From Bacteroidia bacterium (lineage in GTDB: Bacteria > Bacteroidota > Bacteroidia > Bacteroidales > Azobacteroidaceae), in the NCBI GenBank assembly GCA_025996865.1, contig BNTV01000102.1:1-17568 (forward strand): a stretch of 17,568 bases of DNA, written 5' to 3'. The notes under the pieces are model-generated. The model searched no databases and was not told where the DNA came from. It worked only from the letters and a program-made list of their open reading frames with translations. The position numbers and the translations under genes were made by a program. Numbering within the stretch: position 1 is the first letter of the stretch; the number at the start of each line of letters is the position of its first letter. Shown piece after piece: positions 6,075 through 12,977 of the stretch.

Positions 6075-8024
6075 ATGATAATTATAAGTTTAATAAAACA
6101 AGTGCCTCTTCCTAATGAAATGCGGATGGGCGACGACGGTTTAATGGACCGCACCAAAGCTAAATCAATTATTAATATTGACTGTCAATTCGGTCTGGAA
6201 GCGGGACTTCAACTCAAAAAGCATTATCCCGACGCACGGATGATTGTTTGTTCGATGGGGCCGGGTTCATTTGAAAGCGCTTTGAAAACAGCAATTTCGA
6301 TGGGTTATGACGAAGCTTATTTGCTGTCCGACCGGAAATTGGGCGGTTCGGATACATTCGCAACGGGATTGGCTATTTCCACGATGTTGAATCATCTGGG
6401 TTTTACCAAGGATTCCAAAGAGCCGTTTGTCATTTTTGCAGGCCGGCAAACCAGCGATGGAGATACGGCGCATGTTCCGTCGCAAGTGGCTGAAAATCTG
6501 GGTATTCCACAAGCTACCTTCTGCGAATCGGCCAAACCGGACGGCAAAGGCAACATCATTGCCAAACGCATTATCGAAGGCGGTTACCAAATGATGCAAC
6601 TACCGATGCCCTGCCTGATTTCCCTTACACCGACCGGTATTCCGCCACGCAAGCCATCGCTCGTCGGAGCGATAAAAGCGCGAAATTCGGCAATAAAAGT
6701 ATTTGGTGTAGAAGATATTCATCTGGGTACGGAAAAAATAGGTCTTACCGGTTCGCCGACCATTGTAGCGGCTGTGGCCAATATCGAAAGTGAACGTCCG
6801 CCGATTGTACTGAGTGAAGGAACTACCGAAGCTGCGCTGGTGAATAGCCTGATTGCCAACATGAAAAAAGGAGGTAACGTACTGCAACGCAAAGAAGTAA
6901 AAGAAAAAGCGGAAAAAGAAGCGCCGGATTTCCCGGTCGTAGATACCCGCGACAACTACAAACATATTCTCACATGGGTGGAAATTGCCAACGGACAAAT
7001 TGCCCGTCCTTCGCTGGAATTATTTACGCCGGCCCGTCACTTGGCCGATCAATTGGGAAATGACACCCAAATAAAAACGGTATTGATCGGGAAAAATGTA
7101 GCTCCCTTGGCTCAAACGCTTTTCGAACATGGAGCGGACGAAGTGATTCTGGTTGAAAACGATAAGCTGGAAGAATATCTGGTTTTGCCATTCTCGGATA
7201 TCATTGCACAAATCATCAAAGTGCAAAAACCTGAGATTGCCCTTTTTGCAGCAACGACTTCGGGACGCGAACTCGCGCCTCGCATTGCCGTAAAAACCGG
7301 AAGCGGCGTCACAGCCGACTGTACCGGGCTTGAAATCGGCGAATATGTCAACCGCAAAGAGAAAACAATTATCCGGCCGATATTACATTCCCGTCGCCCG
7401 ACTTACGGCGAAAGCAAGTTAGCTACCATTCTCGGTTTCGTCTATCCGCAAATATCGACGGCGCGGGCAGGTACGTTTGAAGTGCCTGCAAAAGTAGAAG
7501 GGCGCACGGGTACGATTTCAAAATTCAAACCGGAACTTTCGGATGAAGATTTCCGCGCCCGGATTCTTGAAACGGTTCGCGGAGGCGGCGGTTTGCAAAA
7601 TCTCTTTGATGCCGAAATCATTGTTTCGGGTGGACGCGGCGCAACTTCCGACGGACTCAAGCTGTTGAAAGAATTAGCGGAAGCGCTGAAAGAAAAAGGA
7701 TTAAAAGCCGAATGGGCGGTTAGCCGCGCGGTAGTCGATGAAGGTTATGCGGAATATGCCCGCCAAATCGGACAAACAGGTAAAACGGTTCGCCCAAAGG
7801 TATATGTGGCTATTGGTATTTCCGGAGCTATTCAGCATCTTGCGGGAATGAAAGAATCCGGTACCGTTGTCGCGATTGACCACAACCCCAAAGCAGCGAT
7901 TTTCCGTAATGCCGATTTTGGTATTGTCGGGGAATACGAAGATGTTGTCCCTGAATTAATTGAACAGGTAAAGCAAGGGTTTACTTTTGGGATTGTAAAT
8001 CTTTTTCAGAAAAACACTACCTAA
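6075..8024 (+). CDS. etfBA: Fused electron transfer flavoprotein, EtfB-EtfA in one chain
   Basis: ETF is normally a heterodimer of two genes; here both subunits form one 649-residue cytoplasmic protein. Residues 1 to about 265 are EtfB: MIIISLIKQVP start, GRQTSDGDTAHVPSQVAE at 123-140, and the beta signature around KRIIEGGYQMMQLPMP at 164-179. A charged linker (about 270-290, KEVKEKAEKE) joins EtfA, which begins near 296 (HILTWVEIANGQI). The EtfA FAD-binding domain shows SGRELAPRIA at 396-405, SGGRGATS at 518-525, GISGAIQHLAGM at 581-592 and VAIDHNPKAAIF at 599-610, the expected FAD contacts. The reading frame is continuous across the junction. It follows ETF-QO and should be its electron donor. 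No acyl-CoA or other dehydrogenase is in the window. Whether the EtfB half binds AMP or a second, bifurcating FAD cannot be decided by eye. Confidence 0.93.
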   Translation: MIIISLIKQVPLPNEMRMGDDGLMDRTKAKSIINIDCQFGLEAGLQLKKHYPDARMIVCSMGPGSFESALKTAISMGYDEAYLLSDRKLGGSDTFATGLAISTMLNHLGFTKDSKEPFVIFAGRQTSDGDTAHVPSQVAENLGIPQATFCESAKPDGKGNIIAKRIIEGGYQMMQLPMPCLISLTPTGIPPRKPSLVGAIKARNSAIKVFGVEDIHLGTEKIGLTGSPTIVAAVANIESERPPIVLSEGTTEAALVNSLIANMKKGGNVLQRKEVKEKAEKEAPDFPVVDTRDNYKHILTWVEIANGQIARPSLELFTPARHLADQLGNDTQIKTVLIGKNVAPLAQTLFEHGADEVILVENDKLEEYLVLPFSDIIAQIIKVQKPEIALFAATTSGRELAPRIAVKTGSGVTADCTGLEIGEYVNRKEKTIIRPILHSRRPTYGESKLATILGFVYPQISTARAGTFEVPAKVEGRTGTISKFKPELSDEDFRARILETVRGGGGLQNLFDAEIIVSGGRGATSDGLKLLKELAEALKEKGLKAEWAVSRAVVDEGYAEYARQIGQTGKTVRPKVYVAIGISGAIQHLAGMKESGTVVAIDHNPKAAIFRNADFGIVGEYEDVVPELIEQVKQGFTFGIVNLFQKNTT

Positions 8025-8055
8025 AGTGTAAACCTGTTTCAGGAAAGGACAATCT

Positions 8056-8197
8056 ATTATAGTGTCTGACCGAAAACTTCAGGCAGACTTCAAGGCTGAA
8101 AATCATTGTGTTAAAAAATCAAATCAACAACACAGATTATTTGCAAATTTTAACAATTTCTTTTGAAAAATAGGGGTTTTCGGACAGACACTAATTA
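8056..8197. mobile_element. MITE-like element, 134 bp with 18-bp terminal inverted repeats
   Basis: TAGTGTCTGACCGAAAAC (8060-8077) and GTTTTCGGACAGACACTA (8176-8193) are inverted copies matching at 17 of 18 positions. The bases immediately outside are ATTA on both sides (8056-8059 and 8194-8197), a candidate 4-bp target duplication. The 98-bp interior is AT-rich and encodes no transposase. This is the structure of a non-autonomous element or an internally deleted insertion sequence. The parent family is not identifiable from the sequence alone, and the short AT-rich duplication could be chance. Confidence 0.65.
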
Positions 8198-8209
8198 AAA
8201 AACAATTTG

Positions 8210-8217
8210 TATCTTTG
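8210..8217 (+). promoter_or_regulatory. Possible lacI promoter, -7 box only
   Basis: TATCTTTG matches the Bacteroidota -7 consensus, but no TTG is found 18-21 bases upstream. That position falls within the right end of the MITE-like element. If used, the lacI leader would be about 205 bases. Confidence 0.35.
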
Positions 8218-8303
8218 CAGCGGAAGATTGGAAAACATATCTCAACGAGGTTTGTTTCCTGTCCGACAAATGATAAATGCAGTGAGTTTAACAAGTAAAT
8301 TTT

Positions 8304-8426
8304 ATGTTTATAGGAATTACACAGAATAATATTCAAATCGCCTTGTTTTCAGGAAATTATATAATCTTTCCGGATGGTAGCCTGTCATGCAATATTTTTA
8401 AGTTACCAATGCAAAATCGATTTTTC
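8304..8426 (+). repeat. Leader repeat, copy 1 (upstream of lacI)
   Basis: This 123-base stretch aligns without gaps with 9461-9583 (constant offset 1157) at about 80 of 123 positions. Conservation is concentrated at the two ends: ATGTTTATAGGAATTACACA at the left (18 of 20 identical to copy 2) and the identical 18-mer with the operator palindrome at the right. A shorter block around GGAAATTATA is kept in the middle. Confidence 0.7.
8409..8426 (+). promoter_or_regulatory. Putative LacI-family operator O1 (autoregulatory)
   Basis: ATGCAAAATCGATTTTTC contains the perfect 12-bp palindrome AAAATCGATTTT (8413-8424), with the central CG and flanking AA/TT typical of LacI-family operators (AAnCGnTT). 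It ends 2 bases before the lacI ATG. An identical 18-mer lies before susC, suggesting that the LacI protein encoded here binds both. Confidence 0.65.
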
Positions 8427-8428
8427 TT

Positions 8429-9433
8429 ATGAACAGGAAAAACATCCAAAGAGTATCCATGCAGAGCATTGCCGATGCGGTAGGCGTAGCTCGCTCCACT
8501 GTTTCGTTTGTTCTGAACGGAAAAGAAAAGGAAGGGCGAATCAGCGAAGAAGTATCTCTAAAGGTACGGACAGCAGCTAAGAAAATGAATTATCAGATCA
8601 ATGAAGTGGCACGCGGGCTTCGAACCGGATATTCAAATACCATAGCACTGGTGATTGCCGACGTTTCGGATGTGTTTTTCGGTACTATGGCCTACCACAT
8701 TCAGGAATATGCCGAATCCAAAGGGTATGCGCTGATCATTATTAATACGGGAGAAAAGCAGGAACGATTGTCTTCCGCCTTTAAAACAATTATAAACAGG
8801 CAGGTAGATGGAGTGTTGATGATTTCGGTCGTCAATATGGAAGAAGGGAAAATCGAGCAGTTAAATCCAGGCATTCCCATGGTATATGTTGACCGTTATT
8901 TTAAAACACTAACCACAAGCCGTGTAATCATAAACAATTACGAAGTGTCAAAGGCAGCCACACAACAGCTTGTTGACAAAGGATGCCGGAACATAGCGCT
9001 TATTTCTTTTCGTGAAACCTTGATGCACATACTGGATCGAAAACGAGGTTTCATGGATGCTCTCTCCGCCAATAACATGCTGGACGAAACGCTGATTTGT
9101 GAAGCGGACTACCGTAATTATAAAGAGGATGTTGTTGATTTTCTAAACAAATCAATGTCGCGGATTGACGGACTTTTTATCGTAACAGGCGGCTTGTCGT
9201 CCATAGCCATCCGTTACATGGTCAATATGGGTATTAAACTGCAATCGGACGTGCAGGTGATTGGTTTTGGAAGAATTGATGTCGCTACAGGTATTTCGAT
9301 ACCCTACGTCAGACAACCTTTGGAAGAAATATGCAAAAAATCGTTTGATATCTTATTGAACCGGATCAAATCACAGGATGATGAGATCGTTGATTGTGTT
9401 ATACCGGCATCCATCGTAACAGACGAGTTGTAA
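8429..9433 (+). CDS. LacI/GalR-family transcriptional regulator
   Basis: A 334-residue cytoplasmic DNA-binding repressor or activator that responds to a sugar ligand. The helix-turn-helix is at about 11-31 (MQSIADAVGVARSTVSFVLNG), and the hinge at 53-67 (MNYQINEVARGLRTG) contains the leucine (L64) that in LacI-type proteins inserts at the central CG of the operator. A periplasmic-binding-protein-like effector domain follows (TIALVIADVSDVFFG at 71-85; DGVLMISV; IPMVYVDRYF; later QVIGFGRIDVA and IPYVRQPLEEI). The start at 8429 is preferred; M11 would cut into the HTH. It lies directly upstream of the SusC/SusD genes, and shared operator-like sequences before lacI and susC suggest control of itself and the PUL. 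The ligand is unknown. Confidence 0.93.
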   Translation: MNRKNIQRVSMQSIADAVGVARSTVSFVLNGKEKEGRISEEVSLKVRTAAKKMNYQINEVARGLRTGYSNTIALVIADVSDVFFGTMAYHIQEYAESKGYALIIINTGEKQERLSSAFKTIINRQVDGVLMISVVNMEEGKIEQLNPGIPMVYVDRYFKTLTTSRVIINNYEVSKAATQQLVDKGCRNIALISFRETLMHILDRKRGFMDALSANNMLDETLICEADYRNYKEDVVDFLNKSMSRIDGLFIVTGGLSSIAIRYMVNMGIKLQSDVQVIGFGRIDVATGISIPYVRQPLEEICKKSFDILLNRIKSQDDEIVDCVIPASIVTDEL

Positions 9434-9459
9434 AATAAGAACAAAATCAACTTTAAATT

Positions 9460-9467
9460 TATGTTTG
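9460..9467 (+). promoter_or_regulatory. Possible susC promoter, -7 box only
   Basis: TATGTTTG is an exact TAnnTTTG match at the left end of the conserved leader repeat; the lacI copy reads TATGTTTA. No TTG lies 18-21 bases upstream, so a promoter here would need an activator or would be weak. The resulting susC leader would be about 300 bases, long enough to overlap the proposed antisense RNA. Confidence 0.35.
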
Positions 9468-9583
9468 TAGGAATTATACATATTATTATCATAATTGCTT
9501 CATTACTTGGCAATTATAAATCGTGTTTGGATAGAAATGTACCAAAGGATTTTTTAATACAATTAATGCAAAATCGATTTTTC
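9461..9583 (+). repeat. Leader repeat, copy 2 (upstream of susC)
   Basis: Gap-free partner of 8304-8426. The left box reads ATGTTTGTAGGAATTATACA and the right end is the identical 18-mer. The distance between the starts of the two conserved boxes is 105 bases in both copies, close to ten helical turns. The middle has diverged strongly, so selection on the two ends is the simplest reading. Confidence 0.7.
9566..9583 (+). promoter_or_regulatory. Putative LacI-family operator O2 (susC)
   Basis: Identical to O1 over 18 bases, with palindrome AAAATCGATTTT at 9570-9581. It lies 189 bases before the susC ATG, in contrast to 2 bases for lacI, so the mechanism at the two genes may differ (roadblock, looping or promoter occlusion). 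Confidence 0.65.
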
Positions 9584-9665
9584 AAATAAAATGAGGTAAA
9601 ACTTTTAAACGATAATTCAGATGGACAGTTCATGAAAAAAACAGAATGATTATTTCTTGACATGG

Positions 9666-9702
9666 AAATAAAAAAGCCGGAAATGGGCAAACATCTCCGG
9701 CT
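9666..9702 (-). terminator. Minus-strand terminator of the antisense RNA
   Basis: Arms 9675-9685 (AGCCGGAAATG) and 9692-9702 (CATCTCCGGCT) pair over 11 positions with one A-C mismatch around a 6-base loop (GGCAAA). On the minus strand the stem is followed by TTTTTTATTT. On the plus strand no T-tract follows, so it is directional. No protein-coding gene on the minus strand needs it. Confidence 0.75.
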
Positions 9703-9760
9703 ACAGTAACAAATAATTAAAAACTAATAGTTTCGTGAGTTTAAAATTAATTTATAACCA
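9667..9760 (-). ncRNA. Predicted cis-antisense small RNA in the susC leader (PUL sRNA type)
   Basis: A full minus-strand transcription unit of about 95 nt is visible. Its promoter is TTG (9796-9794), 20 bases, TATCTTTG (9773-9766), a perfect Bacteroidota match; transcription would begin near 9760. It ends at a strong intrinsic terminator (hairpin 9702-9675 and T-tract). The transcript is antisense to the susC 5' leader, from about 13 to 105 bases before the ATG. This is the arrangement described for the PUL-associated antisense RNAs of Bacteroides (DonS type), which repress the susC homologue. The exact ends are estimates. Promoter and terminator are seen; expression and function are inferred. 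Confidence 0.65.
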
Positions 9761-9765
9761 AAGTA

Positions 9766-9796
9766 CAAAGATATGTATATTTTTAGTAAAGTTCAA
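9766..9796 (-). promoter_or_regulatory. Promoter of the antisense RNA, within the susC start
   Basis: On the minus strand TTG (9796-9794), N20 and TATCTTTG (9773-9766). The -33 box is inside susC codons 8-9 and the -7 box abuts the susC ATG. The box sequence and 20-base spacing are the same as those of the rpmH and ETF-QO promoters. Confidence 0.7.
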
Positions 9797-12700
9797 AAGA
9801 AAAAAACTTCAACAATTCCAAAGATAATCATTTCTTTGCTATTTGTTGTTATCCAAGTGGTTGTGTATGCAGGTAATACGTACAACGCGCTTGGAACAGG
9901 GCAACCGTCTCTGGAAGGAATCAAAATTACCGGTACCGTTACCGATGTAAACGGCGTACCGTTGCCGGGAGTAAATGTGGTGTTGGAAGGTACGGCTATC
10001 GGGGGTATCAGCAATGTTAATGGGGAATATTCCATTTCGGTATCTTCCGGAACAAATGCGGTATTGGTGTTTTCATACATCGGTTATATCACTCGGAGAG
10101 TCTCCGTAAACAATAAAACCAGCATTGATATTGTTTTGTACGAAGACGCTCAATCACTGGAAGAAGTGGTGGTCGTGGGTTATGGTATCCAGAAAAAAGT
10201 GAATGTTGTCGGGGCAGTAACCTCTTTACAAGGAGCGGAACTCAAGTCAATTCCTGCAACATCAACAACAAATGCTATTTCGGGGCGTCTTCCCGGAGTT
10301 ACGGTGATACAGAGAAACGGTGAACCGGGTAACCTCGGAGCCAGACTGCTGATACGTGGACGTTCTACACTTGGAAATGATTCTAAAACCGGGCCATTAG
10401 TGGTGATTGACGGAATACAAGGGAGGTCCATGGACGAGATTGATCCCAATGATATATCTTCCCTTTCCGTATTGAAAGATGCCTCTGCCGCTATTTACGG
10501 AGCGCAGGCAGCCAATGGCGTAATTCTGATTTCTACTAAATCCGGAGAATCAGGAAAGCCTCGGTTGACTTACAATTTTTATCAGGGAGTTATGACGCCA
10601 TCCAAACTTCCGGAAGTATGTAATGCGGCCGAATATGCCACCATGCTTTCGGAATATCAAGTTACCAAAGGTTCAACTCGAACATATACAGATGAAGATA
10701 TAGCACTATTTAAGAGTGGTGCAGACCCATGGGAACATCCCAATACCGACTGGAATGACGAATTGATCAAAAATTGGACTACCGCATCCAGACATAATTT
10801 AACCATTGATGGAGGTTTTAAAAGTATGACATATTATCTGTCGGTTGGTTATAAAAAAGATGAAGCGATGTACAAACAGTCTTCCACAAGTTATGACCAG
10901 TATAATATCCGGGCAAAATTAGATTTTCCAATTACCGATTGGCTGAAAACAAATGTTGATTTAGCCGCGTTCCAGACACATCGTCAATATCCGTACAAGA
11001 GTGCCGGTGACATTATTGGTGCTTCGCTACGCCTCAAACCGACCAGTCCGGCATTTTGGCCGAATGGACTTCCAGGTCCAGATGTGGAAAACGGGGATAA
11101 TCCTGTTGTTACATCTTCTTTTGCAGGCGGTAAGAACGATCAAACCACTTATAGGATACAGAATACGTTCAACGTAAGTATCACACCTCCGTTTATCAAG
11201 GGATTGGCTGTAAATGTCAGTTATAATTATGATGTTAATAATTTTTACAGGAAGCGGTTTTTCGAACCTTGGGTTTTGTATTACCCGAACTGGAATGAAG
11301 CAACCAGAGATCCGGTAACCGGATTTGTTACGGATATGCCGTTAACACCGACCCCGAGAGGGCTTGCCAACCCGCGTAATGAAGAAGATTACCAACGTAC
11401 GATTAACAAAACCGCTAATATCAACCTGACTTATGCACGAACATTCGGTGAGCATGATGTTACCCTGTATGCCGGTTTTGAACAATATACAAACGATTAT
11501 AACGACTTTGGGGGATACCGCGAGGGTTATATCTCCGATTTAGTTCAGACTATGAATGCCGGAGCAAACCTGAATAAAAACACGTATGGTGGAATGTCCA
11601 TTTATGCCCGTAAATCATTAATTGGTCGTGCTACTTATGCCTACAAGGGAAAATATCTGGCCGAAGTGCTTTTCCGCCGCGACGGTTCTCTTAAATTTCC
11701 TCCTGACAGTCGTTGGGGTAACTTTCCCGGTTATCTAATCGGGTGGCGTGCATCGGAAGAAAGTTTCTGGAAAAATCATTTGTCTGCTATCAACTATTTT
11801 AAACTGAGAGCTTCTTATGGTGTAATGGGTATGGATCCCGGAGACCCTTATCAATACATTAATAAATTCAATATGGCCGCACTAAAAGGAATGGTATTTG
11901 GTACAGGTTCAACTATTGAAACAACCGTAGGACCTCCTTCAATTGCGAATCCTTATATCACATGGGAAACCCAAACAACCGAAAATATCGGATTTGACTC
12001 GAAAATACTGAACAATCTTTTCCACTTGAGCTTCGATTATTTCTATAATAAACGGGATAATATTTTAGTGACAAGGAATGCATCGGTACCTTCTTTTACA
12101 GGGCTTTCGTTACCTGGAGAAAATATAGCTCGCGTCGATAATCATGGTATTGAAGTGGAAGGCGGAGTTCATAAATCGTTCGACAAGGATTGGCTCATAA
12201 ATTTTGGTGGTAATATCAGTTTCAACCGTAATAAAGTTGTCTTTCAGGATGAACCGGCACGAGTAGTTCCATGGCAGGAAACTACGGGACATCCGTATGG
12301 AGCATCGTTAATGTATGATGCCATCGGTATTTTCAGGGATGCCGAACATGTCAATTCCCTACCTCATTGGGCTGACGCACAAGGTGGCGATATCATTTTC
12401 AGAGATGTGAACGGAGACGGAAAGATCACTTCGGATGACAAAATCTTGATTGATCATACCGATGCTCCGGAAATATTCTATGGTATCAATTTGGATGTTT
12501 CCTGGAAAAACTTTGCCCTTTCTGTACTTTTTCAAGGACAGGGGAAACACTTGAAACGAAATGCAAGTGATGAAAGACGCGGTGAAGCAGGAAATTACTT
12601 TAAATGGATGTATAATGACCGGTGGACAACGGAAAACAAGGATGCCAGTGTCCCAAGACCTTGGAGTCGATCCGACCAGTACTGGAGTTACGGCGGTTCG

Positions 12701-12943
12701 AACATGAGTACTTACTGGTATGATAACACAGCTTATTTGCGGTTAAAGAATCTGGTTCTTACCTATAACATACCTACTGAATATTATAAATCCTGTGGGA
12801 TTTCCAAGGCAAGTATATTCTTGTCAGGTAACAATTTGATGTTACTCTATAGCGCTACGGATAAATTCGATCCCGAAGCTGACGGAACAAATGTTTATCC
12901 GATTATGAAAACATTCGCTATCGGAGCCAATATCACTTTTTAA
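9773..12943 (+). CDS. SusC/RagA-family TonB-dependent outer-membrane transporter
   Basis: Imports glycans across the outer membrane, forming a complex with a SusD lipoprotein. The 1056 residues show a basic N-terminus and hydrophobic signal segment (about 17-33, cleavage likely after VYA), then the CarboxypepD_reg-like domain typical of SusC (ITGTVTDVNGVPLPGVNVVLEGT at 52-74, through about 125). The TonB-box-like EEVVVVGYG is at 130-138. The plug domain runs about 145-257, with GRLPGVTV, LLIRGRSTLG, PLVVIDGI and VLKDASAAIYGAQAANGVILI, all family hallmarks. The rest is a beta-barrel ending in aromatic F1056, as barrel-assembly substrates do. The susD partner follows 34 bases downstream. The substrate is unknown. 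Its leader carries an operator-like palindrome and a predicted antisense RNA. Confidence 0.96.
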   Translation: MYIFSKVQKKKTSTIPKIIISLLFVVIQVVVYAGNTYNALGTGQPSLEGIKITGTVTDVNGVPLPGVNVVLEGTAIGGISNVNGEYSISVSSGTNAVLVFSYIGYITRRVSVNNKTSIDIVLYEDAQSLEEVVVVGYGIQKKVNVVGAVTSLQGAELKSIPATSTTNAISGRLPGVTVIQRNGEPGNLGARLLIRGRSTLGNDSKTGPLVVIDGIQGRSMDEIDPNDISSLSVLKDASAAIYGAQAANGVILISTKSGESGKPRLTYNFYQGVMTPSKLPEVCNAAEYATMLSEYQVTKGSTRTYTDEDIALFKSGADPWEHPNTDWNDELIKNWTTASRHNLTIDGGFKSMTYYLSVGYKKDEAMYKQSSTSYDQYNIRAKLDFPITDWLKTNVDLAAFQTHRQYPYKSAGDIIGASLRLKPTSPAFWPNGLPGPDVENGDNPVVTSSFAGGKNDQTTYRIQNTFNVSITPPFIKGLAVNVSYNYDVNNFYRKRFFEPWVLYYPNWNEATRDPVTGFVTDMPLTPTPRGLANPRNEEDYQRTINKTANINLTYARTFGEHDVTLYAGFEQYTNDYNDFGGYREGYISDLVQTMNAGANLNKNTYGGMSIYARKSLIGRATYAYKGKYLAEVLFRRDGSLKFPPDSRWGNFPGYLIGWRASEESFWKNHLSAINYFKLRASYGVMGMDPGDPYQYINKFNMAALKGMVFGTGSTIETTVGPPSIANPYITWETQTTENIGFDSKILNNLFHLSFDYFYNKRDNILVTRNASVPSFTGLSLPGENIARVDNHGIEVEGGVHKSFDKDWLINFGGNISFNRNKVVFQDEPARVVPWQETTGHPYGASLMYDAIGIFRDAEHVNSLPHWADAQGGDIIFRDVNGDGKITSDDKILIDHTDAPEIFYGINLDVSWKNFALSVLFQGQGKHLKRNASDERRGEAGNYFKWMYNDRWTTENKDASVPRPWSRSDQYWSYGGSNMSTYWYDNTAYLRLKNLVLTYNIPTEYYKSCGISKASIFLSGNNLMLLYSATDKFDPEADGTNVYPIMKTFAIGANITF

Positions 12944-12977
12944 TTTGTGAATTATAAATGAAAATAATAAATTATAT

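Larger units (their letters stand above)
8025..8428. other. 404-bp intergenic region between etfBA and lacI
   Basis: It holds, in order: a weak CCTG-TTT-CAGG hairpin just after etfBA (no T-tract, not a convincing terminator), a 134-bp MITE-like element (8060-8193), a promoter-like TATCTTTG (8210-8217), a leader repeated later before susC (8304-8426), and a palindromic operator ending 2 bases before the lacI ATG. I see no convincing gene on either strand. Confidence 0.75.
9434..9772. other. 339-bp intergenic region, susC leader
   Basis: Contents in order: a TATGTTTG promoter-like box (9460-9467) in the second leader repeat (9461-9583), operator copy 2 (9566-9583), and a hairpin (9675-9702) that reads as a terminator on the minus strand, together with a minus-strand promoter reaching into susC. 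No protein-coding gene is convincing here. Confidence 0.75.

Noticed and set aside
8025..8055. CCTGTTTCAGG hairpin after etfBA as terminator
   Set aside because: The stem is only 4 bp and no T-tract follows; too weak to call.
8210..8300. Possible tRNA or structured RNA after TATCTTTGCAGCGG
   Set aside because: No cloverleaf arms, T-loop sequence or CCA end could be built; only short accidental pairings.
8124..8336. Minus-strand 70-aa open frame in the etfBA-lacI gap
   Set aside because: It crosses the MITE end and the promoter-like region, has no recognisable motif and no promoter or ribosome-binding site, and is AT-rich chance coding.
9675..9702. Hairpin considered as a sense-strand terminator or riboswitch for lacI/susC
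   Set aside because: No T-tract follows on the plus strand, while a clear one follows on the minus strand, and no known riboswitch pattern is visible. It was assigned to the antisense unit.
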